From: Pseudomonas fulva
GTDB lineage: Bacteria; Pseudomonadota; Gammaproteobacteria; Pseudomonadales; Pseudomonadaceae
DNA: 64,000 bases
Reading direction: 5' to 3'
Assembly (NCBI RefSeq): GCF_023517795.1
Contig: NZ_CP082928.1
Span: forward strand, 1,860,001 to 1,924,000
In this document: positions 51,825-60,089 of the stretch, one piece after another
Layout: each line of letters opens with the position of its first letter
Position numbering within the stretch: position 1 is the stretch's first letter
Made by a program: the position numbers and the translations under genes
The notes under the pieces: model-generated
What the model was told of the DNA's origin: nothing
What the model saw: the letters and a program-made list of their open reading frames with translations, nothing else
The model's database searches: none

Positions 51825-51867
51825 CTAGGGCATCGTGGCCGGACGGCGGCCCCCACGACAGCCCTAG
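51825..51867. terminator. Bidirectional terminator hairpin between the regulator and sctU
   Basis: CTAGGGC / GCCCTAG and the inner CGTGG / CCACG form a long interrupted stem. It overlaps the last codons of sctU (stop at 51864) and lies 9 bases after the regulator stop. No T-run is seen. It separates two convergent transcription units. Confidence 0.6.
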
Positions 51868-52919
51868 ATCAGCCGTGCGGCAACCAGCGCATCGGCCACC
51901 GGCTGGAAGGTATTGGCCGGAATCGGCTCGCCCTTCACCGCCCGCTTGGCGATCTCGGCCGCCAGCCTGGCGTCCGGGCTACGGGGCACCCCCAGGCTCG
52001 CCGACTGCGCCAGCAGCGCTTTGGCGTCCTCGCCCGAGGCCATGCACACCAGCACCGGCACCGGGGTTTCGCCACGCACGTAGCGCACGCCGACCAGCCA
52101 GCCGTCTTCGCTGCCGATCATCAGGGTGGCATGGGCGATGCCGACCTTGCGGCTGCTCAGGGCCTGCATCTCGCGGCGCTGGCGCTGGCGTTCGCGCTTG
52201 ATCAGCGGATCGCCGTCCATGTCCTTGCGCTCGCGCTTCTGCTCGCTGCGGGTCATGCGCATCTCGCGCTGGAACAGCCAGCGCTGCAGCAGTACGTCGA
52301 CGCCGCCGATAAGCAGGTAGGTGAGCAGCACCGTGGCGAGCAACGGCTTGAGCAGCACGAAGAACACCGACTCGATGCAGCCGGCACCGCAACGCGACGA
52401 CTCCATCAGCGCCTGCAAGGCGATGCGCCCCACCACGTAGAAGGCCACCGACAGCACCACCACCTTGATCAGGCTTTTGAGGAACTCGATGAAATTGCGC
52501 ATGGAAAAGATGCGCTTGGCCCCTTCGACCGGATTGATGCGCGAGATTTCCGGCTTGATCGGTTCGCCGGAAAACAGCACGCCACGCATGGTCACGATGT
52601 TGGTAAGAATCACGCAGACCACCGTCACCCCGAGGATTGGAAACGCGGTACGCAGCAGCACCTGCTGGGCACTTTCCAGCAGGCGCGGCCACACCGTGGC
52701 GAAGGGCTCCACGTAGATGGTCGCCGCCAGGTCGAGCAGGCCGCGCACCCGTGACTCGGCGACGCCGGCGAGAAAGGCGATGCACACCGAGCAGCCGAGC
52801 AGCACCACCGCCGAGACCATGTCCTGGCTTTTCGAGACCTGGCCTTTCTGCCGCGCCTCGCGCAGCTTCTTGTCGGAGGCCGGCTGGGATTTCTCCTCGC
52901 TGCCGCTGTTGCCGGCCAT
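51864..52919 (-). CDS. sctU: T3SS export-gate protein SctU (HrcU/RhcU) lacking NPTH
   Basis: A 351-residue FlhB/SctU family protein. The N-terminus has SDKKLREARQKGQVSKSQD. Four membrane segments lie between residues 33 and 210, and a cytoplasmic domain follows. SctU normally cleaves itself between Asn and Pro of NPTH, which controls the switch of secreted substrates. At that position (after SSRKVGI, residues 262-265) this protein reads AHAT; no Asn-Pro occurs nearby, while the flanking VGVRYVRGETPVPVLVC is conserved. Last gene of the sctI-to-sctU run. Overlaps sctT by 1 base. Confidence 0.92.
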   Translation of the reverse strand: MAGNSGSEEKSQPASDKKLREARQKGQVSKSQDMVSAVVLLGCSVCIAFLAGVAESRVRGLLDLAATIYVEPFATVWPRLLESAQQVLLRTAFPILGVTVVCVILTNIVTMRGVLFSGEPIKPEISRINPVEGAKRIFSMRNFIEFLKSLIKVVVLSVAFYVVGRIALQALMESSRCGAGCIESVFFVLLKPLLATVLLTYLLIGGVDVLLQRWLFQREMRMTRSEQKRERKDMDGDPLIKRERQRQRREMQALSSRKVGIAHATLMIGSEDGWLVGVRYVRGETPVPVLVCMASGEDAKALLAQSASLGVPRSPDARLAAEIAKRAVKGEPIPANTFQPVADALVAARLI

Positions 52920-53737
52920 CAGGGCTCACCCGCGCCGGACAGCGTCTTGAGTACCTCGACGGTGCCGCGAAATTCCGCCAGCTGCTCGAGCATCAGCGGG
53001 ATCAGGAAGCCGCAGTAGAGCACCATCAGAAAGGTGAAGATCAGGTTCTTGATCGATAGCGAGAGGTCGAAGATATTCATCTGCGGCGCCATGCGCGACA
53101 GGTAGGCGAGCATCATGTCCGCCACCAGCAGGGCGATGATCAGCGGCGCCACCATCAGCACGCCGATGCGCATCACCTGGTCGAGAATCGCCAGCACCGC
53201 CTCCAGCGCCGCGCTGGCGATCACCGGGGTGAAGGCGGTAACCGGCCAGAGCTGGTAGCTGTGGTAGAAGCCGTCGACCATCAGGATGAAGCCGCCGGAC
53301 ATGAAGAACAGGGTGATCAGGGTGACGCTGAGCAGGGTTGCGGTGACCCCGGACTCACCCGCACCGGAGGGGTCGACCAGTTGCGCCATGGTCGAGCCGC
53401 GCTGCAGGTCGACCAGCTCGCCGGCCACCTCGGCGGCCCAGAACGGTATGCCGAACAGCAGGCCCACGGTCACCCCGATGAGGAACTCCTTGACCATCAA
53501 ACCGGCGAGAAAAAAGCTGCCGTAGTCCTCCAGGGCGGTCAGCGCCGAGAACGCCGGCAGAAACATCGGCGCGGAGATCGCCACGGCCACGCAGCTGCGG
53601 ATCATGCCGGTCAGCCCCAGGCGATTGAAGGCCGGGGTGATGAACACCAGGCCGAGCGCCCGACAGACCGCCAGGGCCGCCGCCGAAATCACCGGATAAG
53701 CGATCTCGGCGATGCCCAGACCGATATCGGCATCCAT
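52919..53737 (-). CDS. sctT: T3SS export-gate protein SctT (HrcT/RhcT)
   Basis: A 272-residue FliR/SctT family inner-membrane protein with about six to eight hydrophobic segments. Typical parts are VKEFLIGVTVGLLFGIPFWAAEVAGELVD and the preceding RLGLTG loop. It forms part of the export-gate pore with SctR and SctS. The gene follows sctS by 3 bases and ends at the first base of sctU. Confidence 0.93.
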   Translation of the reverse strand: MDADIGLGIAEIAYPVISAAALAVCRALGLVFITPAFNRLGLTGMIRSCVAVAISAPMFLPAFSALTALEDYGSFFLAGLMVKEFLIGVTVGLLFGIPFWAAEVAGELVDLQRGSTMAQLVDPSGAGESGVTATLLSVTLITLFFMSGGFILMVDGFYHSYQLWPVTAFTPVIASAALEAVLAILDQVMRIGVLMVAPLIIALLVADMMLAYLSRMAPQMNIFDLSLSIKNLIFTFLMVLYCGFLIPLMLEQLAEFRGTVEVLKTLSGAGEP

Positions 53738-53740
53738 GCC

Positions 53741-54010
53741 CTAGCGCGTCCAGGCGGGGAAATTGTCCAGCACGTGGCTGGCCAGCGCCGCCACCTGGGT
53801 GGCCAGCAGCGGGCCGATCAGCACCAGCACCAGCAGCACCGCCACCAGCTTGACCGCCTGTGGCAGGGTCTGGTCCTGGATCTGGGTGAGCGCCTGCAAC
53901 AGGCCGACCCCCAGGCCGATGAGGATGGCTACCCCGAGCGCCGGGGCGCTGAGCAGCAGCACGGTCATCAGCGCCTGTTTCATCAACGACAGAAATACGT
54001 CCTGGCCCAT
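53741..54010 (-). CDS. sctS: T3SS export-gate protein SctS (HrcS/RhcS)
   Basis: An 89-residue FliQ/SctS family protein with two membrane helices. The segments GVAILIGLGVGLLQALTQIQDQTLPQAVKLVAVLL are the family hallmark. It assembles helically with SctR and SctT in the gate. It follows sctR by 3 bases. Confidence 0.94.
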   Translation of the reverse strand: MGQDVFLSLMKQALMTVLLLSAPALGVAILIGLGVGLLQALTQIQDQTLPQAVKLVAVLLVLVLIGPLLATQVAALASHVLDNFPAWTR

Positions 54011-54013
54011 GCG

Positions 54014-54673
54014 TTACCCTCCTCCGTAGCTGAGGATCAGGCCGTGCATCAGCCGTGACCAGCCGCTGACGGCGACGAACAGAAAGATCTTCAGGGGGAT
54101 CGAGATCAGCGTCGGCGACACCATCATCATGCCCATGGCCATCAGCACGTTGGCCACCAGCAGGTCGATCACCAGAAAGGGGATGTAGAGCAGAAAGCCG
54201 ATCTCGAAGGCCCGGGTCAGCTCGGAGCTGACGAACGCCGGAATCAGCACCACCAGGTCGTCGTCGCGCAGGTCGGCGCGGGCCTCCTCGGACCACACGG
54301 TCTCGGTGGCCTGCACGAAGAAGGCGCGCTCGGACGGGTTGGCGAAACGTGACAGGTGGGTCTGCAAGGGCGCATGCAGGGCGTCGCCCAGCTCGCGCAA
54401 CTCCTCGGCGTTCTGCAAGCTGATCGAGCGGCCCTCCACCTCGCGGTACATCTCGCCGATCAGCGGCGTGGTCACGTACACCGCGAGGATCAGGGCGATG
54501 CCGTAGAGCACCAGGTTCGGCGGCGTCTGCTGCACGCCCAGGGCGTTACGGATCAGGAACAGCACCACGGAGATCTTCAGAAAGCCGGTCAGGGTCACCA
54601 CCGCCAGGGGAATCAAACCGATCGTGGTGACGACCAGAATGATTTCCAGCAGATTCGGTTGGTAATCCGTCAT
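54014..54673 (-). CDS. sctR: T3SS export-gate protein SctR (HrcR/RhcR)
   Basis: A 219-residue FliP/SctR family protein with four membrane helices. Signatures are the N-terminal ATG-proximal TSFLKI-like segment (here TLTGFLKISVVLFLIRNALGVQQTPPNLVL) and the late LIPAFVSSELTRAFEIGFLLYIPFLVIDLLVANVLMAMGMMM. The start overlaps sctQ by 4 bases. Confidence 0.95.
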   Translation of the reverse strand: MTDYQPNLLEIILVVTTIGLIPLAVVTLTGFLKISVVLFLIRNALGVQQTPPNLVLYGIALILAVYVTTPLIGEMYREVEGRSISLQNAEELRELGDALHAPLQTHLSRFANPSERAFFVQATETVWSEEARADLRDDDLVVLIPAFVSSELTRAFEIGFLLYIPFLVIDLLVANVLMAMGMMMVSPTLISIPLKIFLFVAVSGWSRLMHGLILSYGGG

Positions 54674-55674
54674 AGGCTGGCGAACCGGGTCAGGCGCACC
54701 CCAAGCCCATCGCCGATGGCAACCAGCTCGCCGCGCCCTACGCAGCGGCCATTGACCAGCAGCTCGACCTGCTGAACATCAGCGTCGGGCAATGCCAGCA
54801 CGCTGCCCTCGCCCAGCTCGCGCAGCTGTCCCAGGGGCATCTCCAGGCTGCCGATCTGGCAGACCAGGGTCAGCGGCACATCGTCCAGTTGCGCATCATC
54901 GGCGTCTTGCCCCATGGCGTTCTCCATCGTCGGGTTGATCGGTTGCAGGGCTTCGAGCAGGTGCAAGCCGGACTGCTGGCGTTTGAAACGGGCCTGCCGG
55001 TGGCCACCGGCGAGCACCAGCAGGCCGTCGGCATCCGCCGGGCAGTCGAGCATCAGCACGTCGCCCGGCCGCAGGCTGCGCAGTTCGCCCAGGCTCAGGG
55101 GCTGCCAGCCGCGCTGCAGAGCCAGGCGCAGCTGCAAGGTCGGCAGCGGATGACGCGCCACCGGCAGGTAGCGTTCCAGCAGATCGGCGACGCCTTGCGC
55201 GGCGGCGTGGCTAAGTTCCAGGGTGAGCATGCCCAGCGGGGTACCGTCTGCGCTGAGTTGCAGAGTGAGCATGAGGTCGTCGGGTTGCGAGGCGGCGTCC
55301 AGGCTCACCGGTTGGCCCAGGGCAACTTCGAGCGGCTCGATCCAGGGCAGCAGCGCCTTTTCCAGCAGCACGCTCTGCAACGCCGCCGGCAGGCCCTCGA
55401 AGTCGCGCTGCAGCGCCAGCGATGCCAGCAATCGCTCGAGCAAGGCGGCATCCAGATGCAGGTGCAGCGCAGCCGTGCCCAAGCGCCCTGGTACGACGCA
55501 CGCGGCGTCCTGCAGGGGCGCGCCGCCGACGGCGGCTTCGAGGCGCACACCGGCGATCTGGCCCTGCCAGGGCTGACGCCGGCGCAGCAGCCGATTGAGC
55601 AGCGCCTGCCTGGCGACATCCAGTTGCGGCAGCAGGGGCAATACCGGCACGGGCAGCGTTTGGCGACAGTTCAT
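54670..55674 (-). CDS. sctQ: T3SS cytoplasmic-ring protein SctQ (HrcQ/RhcQ)
   Basis: A 334-residue protein. The C-terminal ~70 residues form the SpoA (surface presentation) domain: DVPLTLVCQIGSLEMPLGQLRELGEGSVLAL, then VELLVNGRCVGRGELVAIGDGLGVRLTRF. The N-terminal part is leucine-rich and diverse, as usual. SctQ forms the cytoplasmic sorting platform with SctK, SctL and SctN. The start at 55674 gives the 4-base overlap with sctO seen throughout this operon. Confidence 0.9.
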   Translation of the reverse strand: MNCRQTLPVPVLPLLPQLDVARQALLNRLLRRRQPWQGQIAGVRLEAAVGGAPLQDAACVVPGRLGTAALHLHLDAALLERLLASLALQRDFEGLPAALQSVLLEKALLPWIEPLEVALGQPVSLDAASQPDDLMLTLQLSADGTPLGMLTLELSHAAAQGVADLLERYLPVARHPLPTLQLRLALQRGWQPLSLGELRSLRPGDVLMLDCPADADGLLVLAGGHRQARFKRQQSGLHLLEALQPINPTMENAMGQDADDAQLDDVPLTLVCQIGSLEMPLGQLRELGEGSVLALPDADVQQVELLVNGRCVGRGELVAIGDGLGVRLTRFASL

Positions 55675-56141
55675 CGGCGCAGGGCTCCATGGGGACGGTC
55701 TTCGGCCAGGCTTTCCTCGCGGGCCTCGGCGGCGCGCTGCTGGCGGCGGGCATGGTGCTGCAGCAAGGGCTCCAGCGCCTCGCACTGCAACTGCCGACGC
55801 AGCCAGTGCTGCTGGGCCTGGTCACGGCTGGCCTGCACCTCTTCAAGCTGACGGGAGGCCTGGTCGGCCTGCTCCGCCAGGTGGCCCCGTTGTGCCTCGA
55901 GCGCGTCGAGCAGCTCCAGCGCGCTGCGGTACTGGCCCACCGGTAGCGCCCCTGCGGTGAGCAGGGCCTGCAGCTGCCCGGCCTCGCCTTCGAGCAGCGC
56001 CAGTGCCTCGCTGACCCGCGCCTGGGCGCACTGCAGTTCGGCGGCAGCCTGCTGGCAACGCGCCTGCCAATTGGCCAGTTGCGCTTCGGCACGGCGTACG
56101 CGCAGGCGGCGCAGCGCGTCCAGCTGCCCAACGGCGCTCAT
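55671..56141 (-). CDS. sctO: T3SS stalk protein SctO (YscO/HrpO, Y4yJ-like)
   Basis: A 156-residue, almost wholly helical coiled-coil protein rich in Gln, Ala, Leu and Arg. It sits between sctN and sctQ, the fixed place of SctO. SctO/FliJ-type stalks link the ATPase to the export gate. Sequence identity is low in this family, so position and coiled-coil character drive the call. It overlaps both neighbours by 4 bases. Confidence 0.8.
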   Translation of the reverse strand: MSAVGQLDALRRLRVRRAEAQLANWQARCQQAAAELQCAQARVSEALALLEGEAGQLQALLTAGALPVGQYRSALELLDALEAQRGHLAEQADQASRQLEEVQASRDQAQQHWLRRQLQCEALEPLLQHHARRQQRAAEAREESLAEDRPHGALRR

Positions 56142-57460
56142 CCGAGCACCTTGCGCAGCGCGCGCAGGGTGTCGTCGAAGCCACTGGGCTCGGCGGCGTC
56201 CTGACGCAGGAACTGTTCGATGGCGCCCTGGCGGGCGATCGCCTCGTCAGCCAGCGGATCGCTGCCAGCCACGTAGTCGCCGGTGCGCAGCAACAACTCG
56301 ATATCGGCGTGCCGCGCCATCAGGGCACGCAGGTGGCCGGCCAGCTGCCGCTGCTCCGGCTCGACCACGCGATCCATCAGGCGGCTGCGGCTCTGCAGCA
56401 CGTCGATGGCCGGGAAATGGTTGCGCTGGGCCAGCTCGGCGCTGAGCACCAGGTGGCCGTCGAGGATCGAGCGCACCTCCTCGGCCACCGGATCGAGGGA
56501 TGCATCGCCCTCGGTGAGCACCGTGTACAGCGCCGTGATGCTGCCGGTGGCCGCCGGGCCCGAGCGCTCCAGCAGGCGCGGCAAGGCGGAGAACAGCGAA
56601 GGCGGATAACCGCGACGGGTCGGCGGCTCGCCGATGGCCAGGCCGATCTCGCGCTGGGCACGGGCGAAGCGGGTCAGGCTGTCGAGCAGCAACAGCACAT
56701 GGCGGCCCTGGTCGCGGTGGTATTCGGCATGGGAGGTGGCCACCAGCGCCGCCTTGACCCGTTCGGTGGCCGGGCGATCCGAGGTGGCGACCACGGCGAC
56801 GGTGCGCGCCCGCGCCTCTGCGCCCAGGTGCACGTCGAGCAGCTCGCGCACCTCGCGGCCGCGCTCGCCGATCAGGCCGATGACGATCACCTGGGCTTCG
56901 CTGCGCCGCACGATGCTGGCCAGCAATGACGACTTGCCGACCCCGGGCTCGCCGAAGATGCCCATGCGCTGCCCACGGGCCACGGTGAGCAGACCGTCGA
57001 TGGCGCGGATGCCCAGTGGCATCGGCTGGGCGACGATCTGCCGGGAAAAGGGTGCAGGCGGCTCGGCCTGCAGCGGATAGCGATGCAGACCGCTGACCGG
57101 CGCACCGCCATCGAGCACATCACCCAGGGGGCCGATCACCCGCCCCAGCAAGGCATCGCCCACCAGCACGCTCTGGCTCTCGCCAGTGGCGACGATTTCG
57201 GTACGGGTCGACAGTCCCTCCAGGGAACCGACGGGCGAGAGAATCGCCTCATCGCCATCGAACCCCACCACCTCGGCGGTGAGCACCCGCCCGCTGGCCG
57301 GGTCGCTGAGCCGACACAGCTCGCCAATGCCCACATTCGGCACGCTGGCCTGGATCAGCGTGCCGCGGATGCTGCGGATGCGCCCGCGTAACGGCCGTGG
57401 CTGGGCATCGACCAGGCGCGCGCTGAGGGTCGGCAGCAGGTCACGCAGAGGCGCGTTCAT
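56138..57460 (-). CDS. sctN: T3SS ATPase SctN (HrcN/RhcN)
   Basis: A 440-residue FliI/SctN family ATPase. Walker A is GEPGVGKSS at 170-178; Walker B is in VLLLLDSLTRFARAQREIGLA. The segment GEPPTRRGYPPSLFSALPRLLERSG is the T3SS/flagellar signature. It unfolds substrates and strips chaperones. Start and stop overlaps with sctL (20 bases) and sctO (4 bases) show tight coupling. Confidence 0.95.
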   Translation of the reverse strand: MNAPLRDLLPTLSARLVDAQPRPLRGRIRSIRGTLIQASVPNVGIGELCRLSDPASGRVLTAEVVGFDGDEAILSPVGSLEGLSTRTEIVATGESQSVLVGDALLGRVIGPLGDVLDGGAPVSGLHRYPLQAEPPAPFSRQIVAQPMPLGIRAIDGLLTVARGQRMGIFGEPGVGKSSLLASIVRRSEAQVIVIGLIGERGREVRELLDVHLGAEARARTVAVVATSDRPATERVKAALVATSHAEYHRDQGRHVLLLLDSLTRFARAQREIGLAIGEPPTRRGYPPSLFSALPRLLERSGPAATGSITALYTVLTEGDASLDPVAEEVRSILDGHLVLSAELAQRNHFPAIDVLQSRSRLMDRVVEPEQRQLAGHLRALMARHADIELLLRTGDYVAGSDPLADEAIARQGAIEQFLRQDAAEPSGFDDTLRALRKVLG

Positions 57461-58040
57461 CGCCGCCCTCCAGGCTGCCGGGCAACAACGCCTGGCGCAG
57501 GCCTTGCAGCTGGGTGTGCAGGTCCAGCTCGACGCTGGCCTGGGGGCTGCTCAACCGCGCATGGCCGGCAGCGAGGCTGTCATCGGCCTCCACCTCGAGG
57601 CGCTCGCCAAGGTCGCGCAGTTGCTCACGCACGGTGGCGAGCTGATCCGGCGGCACCTGCAGGCGCAGCCGCTGGGCGTGGCGAAAGGCGCCAAGTGCCT
57701 GGCGCGTGCACCGTGCCAGGCGGGTGGCGTCGTCCAGCTCACCGATCACCTGCCGGGCGATGCCCAGCGCCAGGTCGGCCATCTGCGCTTCCAGGCCGGC
57801 CAGGTAATCATCGACCTGCTGCGTCGTGCGCGCCAGCAACAGCGCCGCTTCGCGTTGCCCCTCGGCGAGGCCGGCCGCCAGGCCCTCGTCTCGCGCCTGG
57901 TCACGCAGTTGCTGCAAGGCTGCCTGGGTTCGCTCGGCCTCCTCGCGGGCCGCCTGCATGAAGGCGTAGCCGTCGAGCCACTGCGCCGCCTCCTCGGCAC
58001 GCAGGATGCGCTGGCCCGGCTTGCCTGGCAGCGTGCTCAT
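57441..58040 (-). CDS. sctL: T3SS ATPase regulator SctL (HrpE/NolV-like)
   Basis: A 199-residue FliH/SctL-type protein with a helical N-terminal half rich in Ala, Gln and Glu and a C-terminal globular part. The pattern LALGIARQVIGELDD is typical of the family. It tethers SctN to SctQ. Its place between sctK and sctN equals that of nolV in rhizobia. Confidence 0.85.
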   Translation of the reverse strand: MSTLPGKPGQRILRAEEAAQWLDGYAFMQAAREEAERTQAALQQLRDQARDEGLAAGLAEGQREAALLLARTTQQVDDYLAGLEAQMADLALGIARQVIGELDDATRLARCTRQALGAFRHAQRLRLQVPPDQLATVREQLRDLGERLEVEADDSLAAGHARLSSPQASVELDLHTQLQGLRQALLPGSLEGGDERASA

Positions 58041-58663
58041 GCAGCGCCTCGCTCGGCAGGATCATTGATGGCAAGGGCGACCTGACGCACCAGCTGGACG
58101 TCATCGGCACTGCCGCTCGACAGCGGTGCAGCCAAGCCGAAGCGCAGGCGCAACCAGCCTTGCAGGGCTGTCGGCTGGGCCGCCATCCAGGCCTCCACGC
58201 AGCGCTGGCCATCCGCCTCGATGGCGGCCAGCAAGGCATCGCCGCTCATCAGCGTGGGCGTACCGGCCGGTGTTTCGCGCCAACCAATGGCCAGGTCGTA
58301 GGTGGCATCACCCAGCCGCTCGCGCAGCTGCTGCACCATCGGCCCGCGAATTTCCCGGGCCAGGGCCACGGCATGTCGGCAGGCGCCACAGGCGCTGGCC
58401 AGTTGGCTGAAGGCTGGCGGCGGCAGGAGCAGCACCGGCAGGTCGTCGTCCACCACCTCGCCGGCGCCGCCCAACGGTTGCAACCCGTAGTAGGAAACCA
58501 GCAGCTCGCCGAGACGTGCTTCGAAGCGGCGTTGCTCGATCAGTTCGAGCACCCGCTCACGGGGCACCGCACCGAGCAGCGCAGCCTCCAGGCAATCCCG
58601 GGCGACGAATGCCATCGGCCGGGTCAGCAACATGCGCCAGGCATCGCGCAACACCTGGCTCAC
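58037..58663 (-). CDS. sctK: T3SS sorting-platform protein SctK (NolU/HrpD-like)
   Basis: A 208-residue protein occupying the position of nolU/SctK between sctJ and sctL. The sequence is weakly conserved in this family; LLLPPPAFSQLASACGACRHA is its most distinctive part. SctK links the sorting platform to the inner-membrane ring. The GTG start at 58663 was chosen because it gives a 4-base overlap (GTGA) with sctJ, the pattern used throughout the operon; the next ATG, 10 codons later, is the alternative. Confidence 0.75.
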   Translation of the reverse strand: MSQVLRDAWRMLLTRPMAFVARDCLEAALLGAVPRERVLELIEQRRFEARLGELLVSYYGLQPLGGAGEVVDDDLPVLLLPPPAFSQLASACGACRHAVALAREIRGPMVQQLRERLGDATYDLAIGWRETPAGTPTLMSGDALLAAIEADGQRCVEAWMAAQPTALQGWLRLRFGLAAPLSSGSADDVQLVRQVALAINDPAERGAA

Positions 58664-59445
58664 TCGCTTTCCCTCAGCACGTAGGTGCCCTGCCCCTGGC
58701 GCTCGCGCCACAGCAGCCAGCCCAGGGCGCCGGCCATGCCGAGCAACAGCAACAGGGCGCCGAAAAACAGGGTACGTGCCCGCGACACGCTCTCGTCGAG
58801 CATCCACACGCCGAGAAAGGAGCTGAGCGGCGGCCGCGCATCGTCACGCAGGTTGCGGATCGCCGCCTTGATCGCGGTGACCGACACGCCGTCGTAGTTG
58901 AGCCCGGAAATGCTGTTGGCAACCAGGGTCTTGATCTGCGGAATCAGCTGGTCGATGTCGGTATCGGCCTCGTAACGGATCAGCACCGAGGCCGACGATG
59001 GCGAGATCACCCGCTTGAGCAGGTCGTTGTCGGGCAGCACCACGTGGACCCGAGCCGACAGCACGCCATCGATCTGCGACACGGTGTGCGACAGCTCTTC
59101 GCTGAGCGCATAGACCATCTGCGCCCGCTCCTGCACCGGTGAGGACACCAGGCCGTTGTTCTTGAACACCTCGCCCATGTTGGAAAACTGCTGCTGCGGC
59201 AGGCCGGCTTCGTCGAGCAGGGCCACGGCGTCGGACAGGCGCTCCTGGGGCACGCTGACGGTGATCCGGCCGTCCTCCTGTACCTGGCGCTGGGCGGCGA
59301 TGCCCTCGCGCAGCAAGGCGGCAACCATGCTGTTGGCCTCACGCTCGCTGAGGTTGCTGTACAGCACCATGCCGTCACAGGCCTGCAGCAACAGCGTCAG
59401 CAGCAACAGCGCGAACAGCCGCAAAGGATGCCCACCCATGGTCAC
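58660..59445 (-). CDS. sctJ: T3SS inner-ring lipoprotein SctJ (HrcJ/RhcJ)
   Basis: A 261-residue lipoprotein: signal peptide ending LLLQAC gives lipidation at C23. The ring-forming domains follow (LYSNLSEREANSMVAALLREGI, then ARVHVVLPDNDLL), and a C-terminal membrane helix is at about residues 225-245. SctJ forms the periplasmic face of the inner ring. The start at 59445 makes a 4-base overlap with sctI; MGGHP two codons later is possible. Confidence 0.95.
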   Translation of the reverse strand: MTMGGHPLRLFALLLLTLLLQACDGMVLYSNLSEREANSMVAALLREGIAAQRQVQEDGRITVSVPQERLSDAVALLDEAGLPQQQFSNMGEVFKNNGLVSSPVQERAQMVYALSEELSHTVSQIDGVLSARVHVVLPDNDLLKRVISPSSASVLIRYEADTDIDQLIPQIKTLVANSISGLNYDGVSVTAIKAAIRNLRDDARPPLSSFLGVWMLDESVSRARTLFFGALLLLLGMAGALGWLLWRERQGQGTYVLRESE

Positions 59446-59849
59446 TGGCCCCTTAACAGGGTGTTGGCAGAGCCGGAAATCTGCGTGGCACCGCGCACCA
59501 CCATCTGGGTCTCGATGGAGTAGTCGAAGACCCGGCTGAGCGAGCCGACCAGGCGGTCGATCTGCTGTTCGTTGACCTTGCCCGGCTCGACCCCGGCGCC
59601 TTTATCCACCGGTGCACTGCTGATGTAGGGCGTGCGCTCCACCGCGGCACTGTCGGAAAAACCCTTGGAGCGGTCGATGAAACCGTTGAGCCGCTCCATG
59701 AGGTTTTCGCCGATCTGATTCGGGCTGGCGCCCTGGGGCATGCCCTTGGCCTGGCTGGCCATATGCTCGAACAGGTTCTGCGATACCTGGGCGACGTCCT
59801 GGCCGGCGGCCGTAGGCGCCGCCGTGGCAACTGCTGCACTGACTGTCAT
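59442..59849 (-). CDS. sctI: T3SS inner-rod protein SctI (NolB/HrpB-like)
   Basis: A 135-residue protein without a Sec signal. The C-terminal amphipathic helix, IETQMVVRGATQISGSANTL ending LLRGQ, matches the SctI pattern. SctI lines the rod joining the gate to the needle. The place directly before sctJ is that of nolB in rhizobia. A 15-base gap separates it from the 66-residue protein. Confidence 0.8.
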   Translation of the reverse strand: MTVSAAVATAAPTAAGQDVAQVSQNLFEHMASQAKGMPQGASPNQIGENLMERLNGFIDRSKGFSDSAAVERTPYISSAPVDKGAGVEPGKVNEQQIDRLVGSLSRVFDYSIETQMVVRGATQISGSANTLLRGQ

Positions 59850-59864
59850 GGCCGATCCCCGTGG

Positions 59865-60065
59865 TTATTCTTCGTCGTCCGCGGTGGCTTCCTTGAGAAT
59901 CTCCTGGGCCCGCGGCATGACGATGAACTGGCCACCGAGGATGATCGCCTGGGTGATCATGTCGTCGGTCATCGTGTCCCCTTGGGCGTTTTCCAGCGCC
60001 TGGTCGAATTCGGCTTCGGGGGTGTTCTGGGGACTGGTGTTGCCATCTACCGAGCTGACTGCCAT
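59865..60065 (-). CDS. 66-residue acidic unknown protein (candidate needle or rod subunit)
   Basis: A 66-residue protein with an acidic, disordered-looking start (residues 1-20) and a short helical part DDMITQAIILGGQFIVMPRAQ, then an acidic tail. A strong AGGAGAG ribosome site precedes the ATG. It lies between the N-terminal secretin half and SctI, where a needle subunit would be expected, but it lacks the usual SctF hallmarks. I do not recognise the family. It is likely a T3SS component because it is co-oriented with spacings of 15 and 24 bases. Confidence 0.6.
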   Translation of the reverse strand: MAVSSVDGNTSPQNTPEAEFDQALENAQGDTMTDDMITQAIILGGQFIVMPRAQEILKEATADDEE

Positions 60066-60089
60066 GGGATCTCTCCTTTCGTCTGAGGT

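Noticed and set aside
51864..59849. Flagellar export genes
   Set aside because: SctI, SctJ lipoprotein, SctK and a secretin are T3SS-specific, and no flagellar structural genes are nearby.
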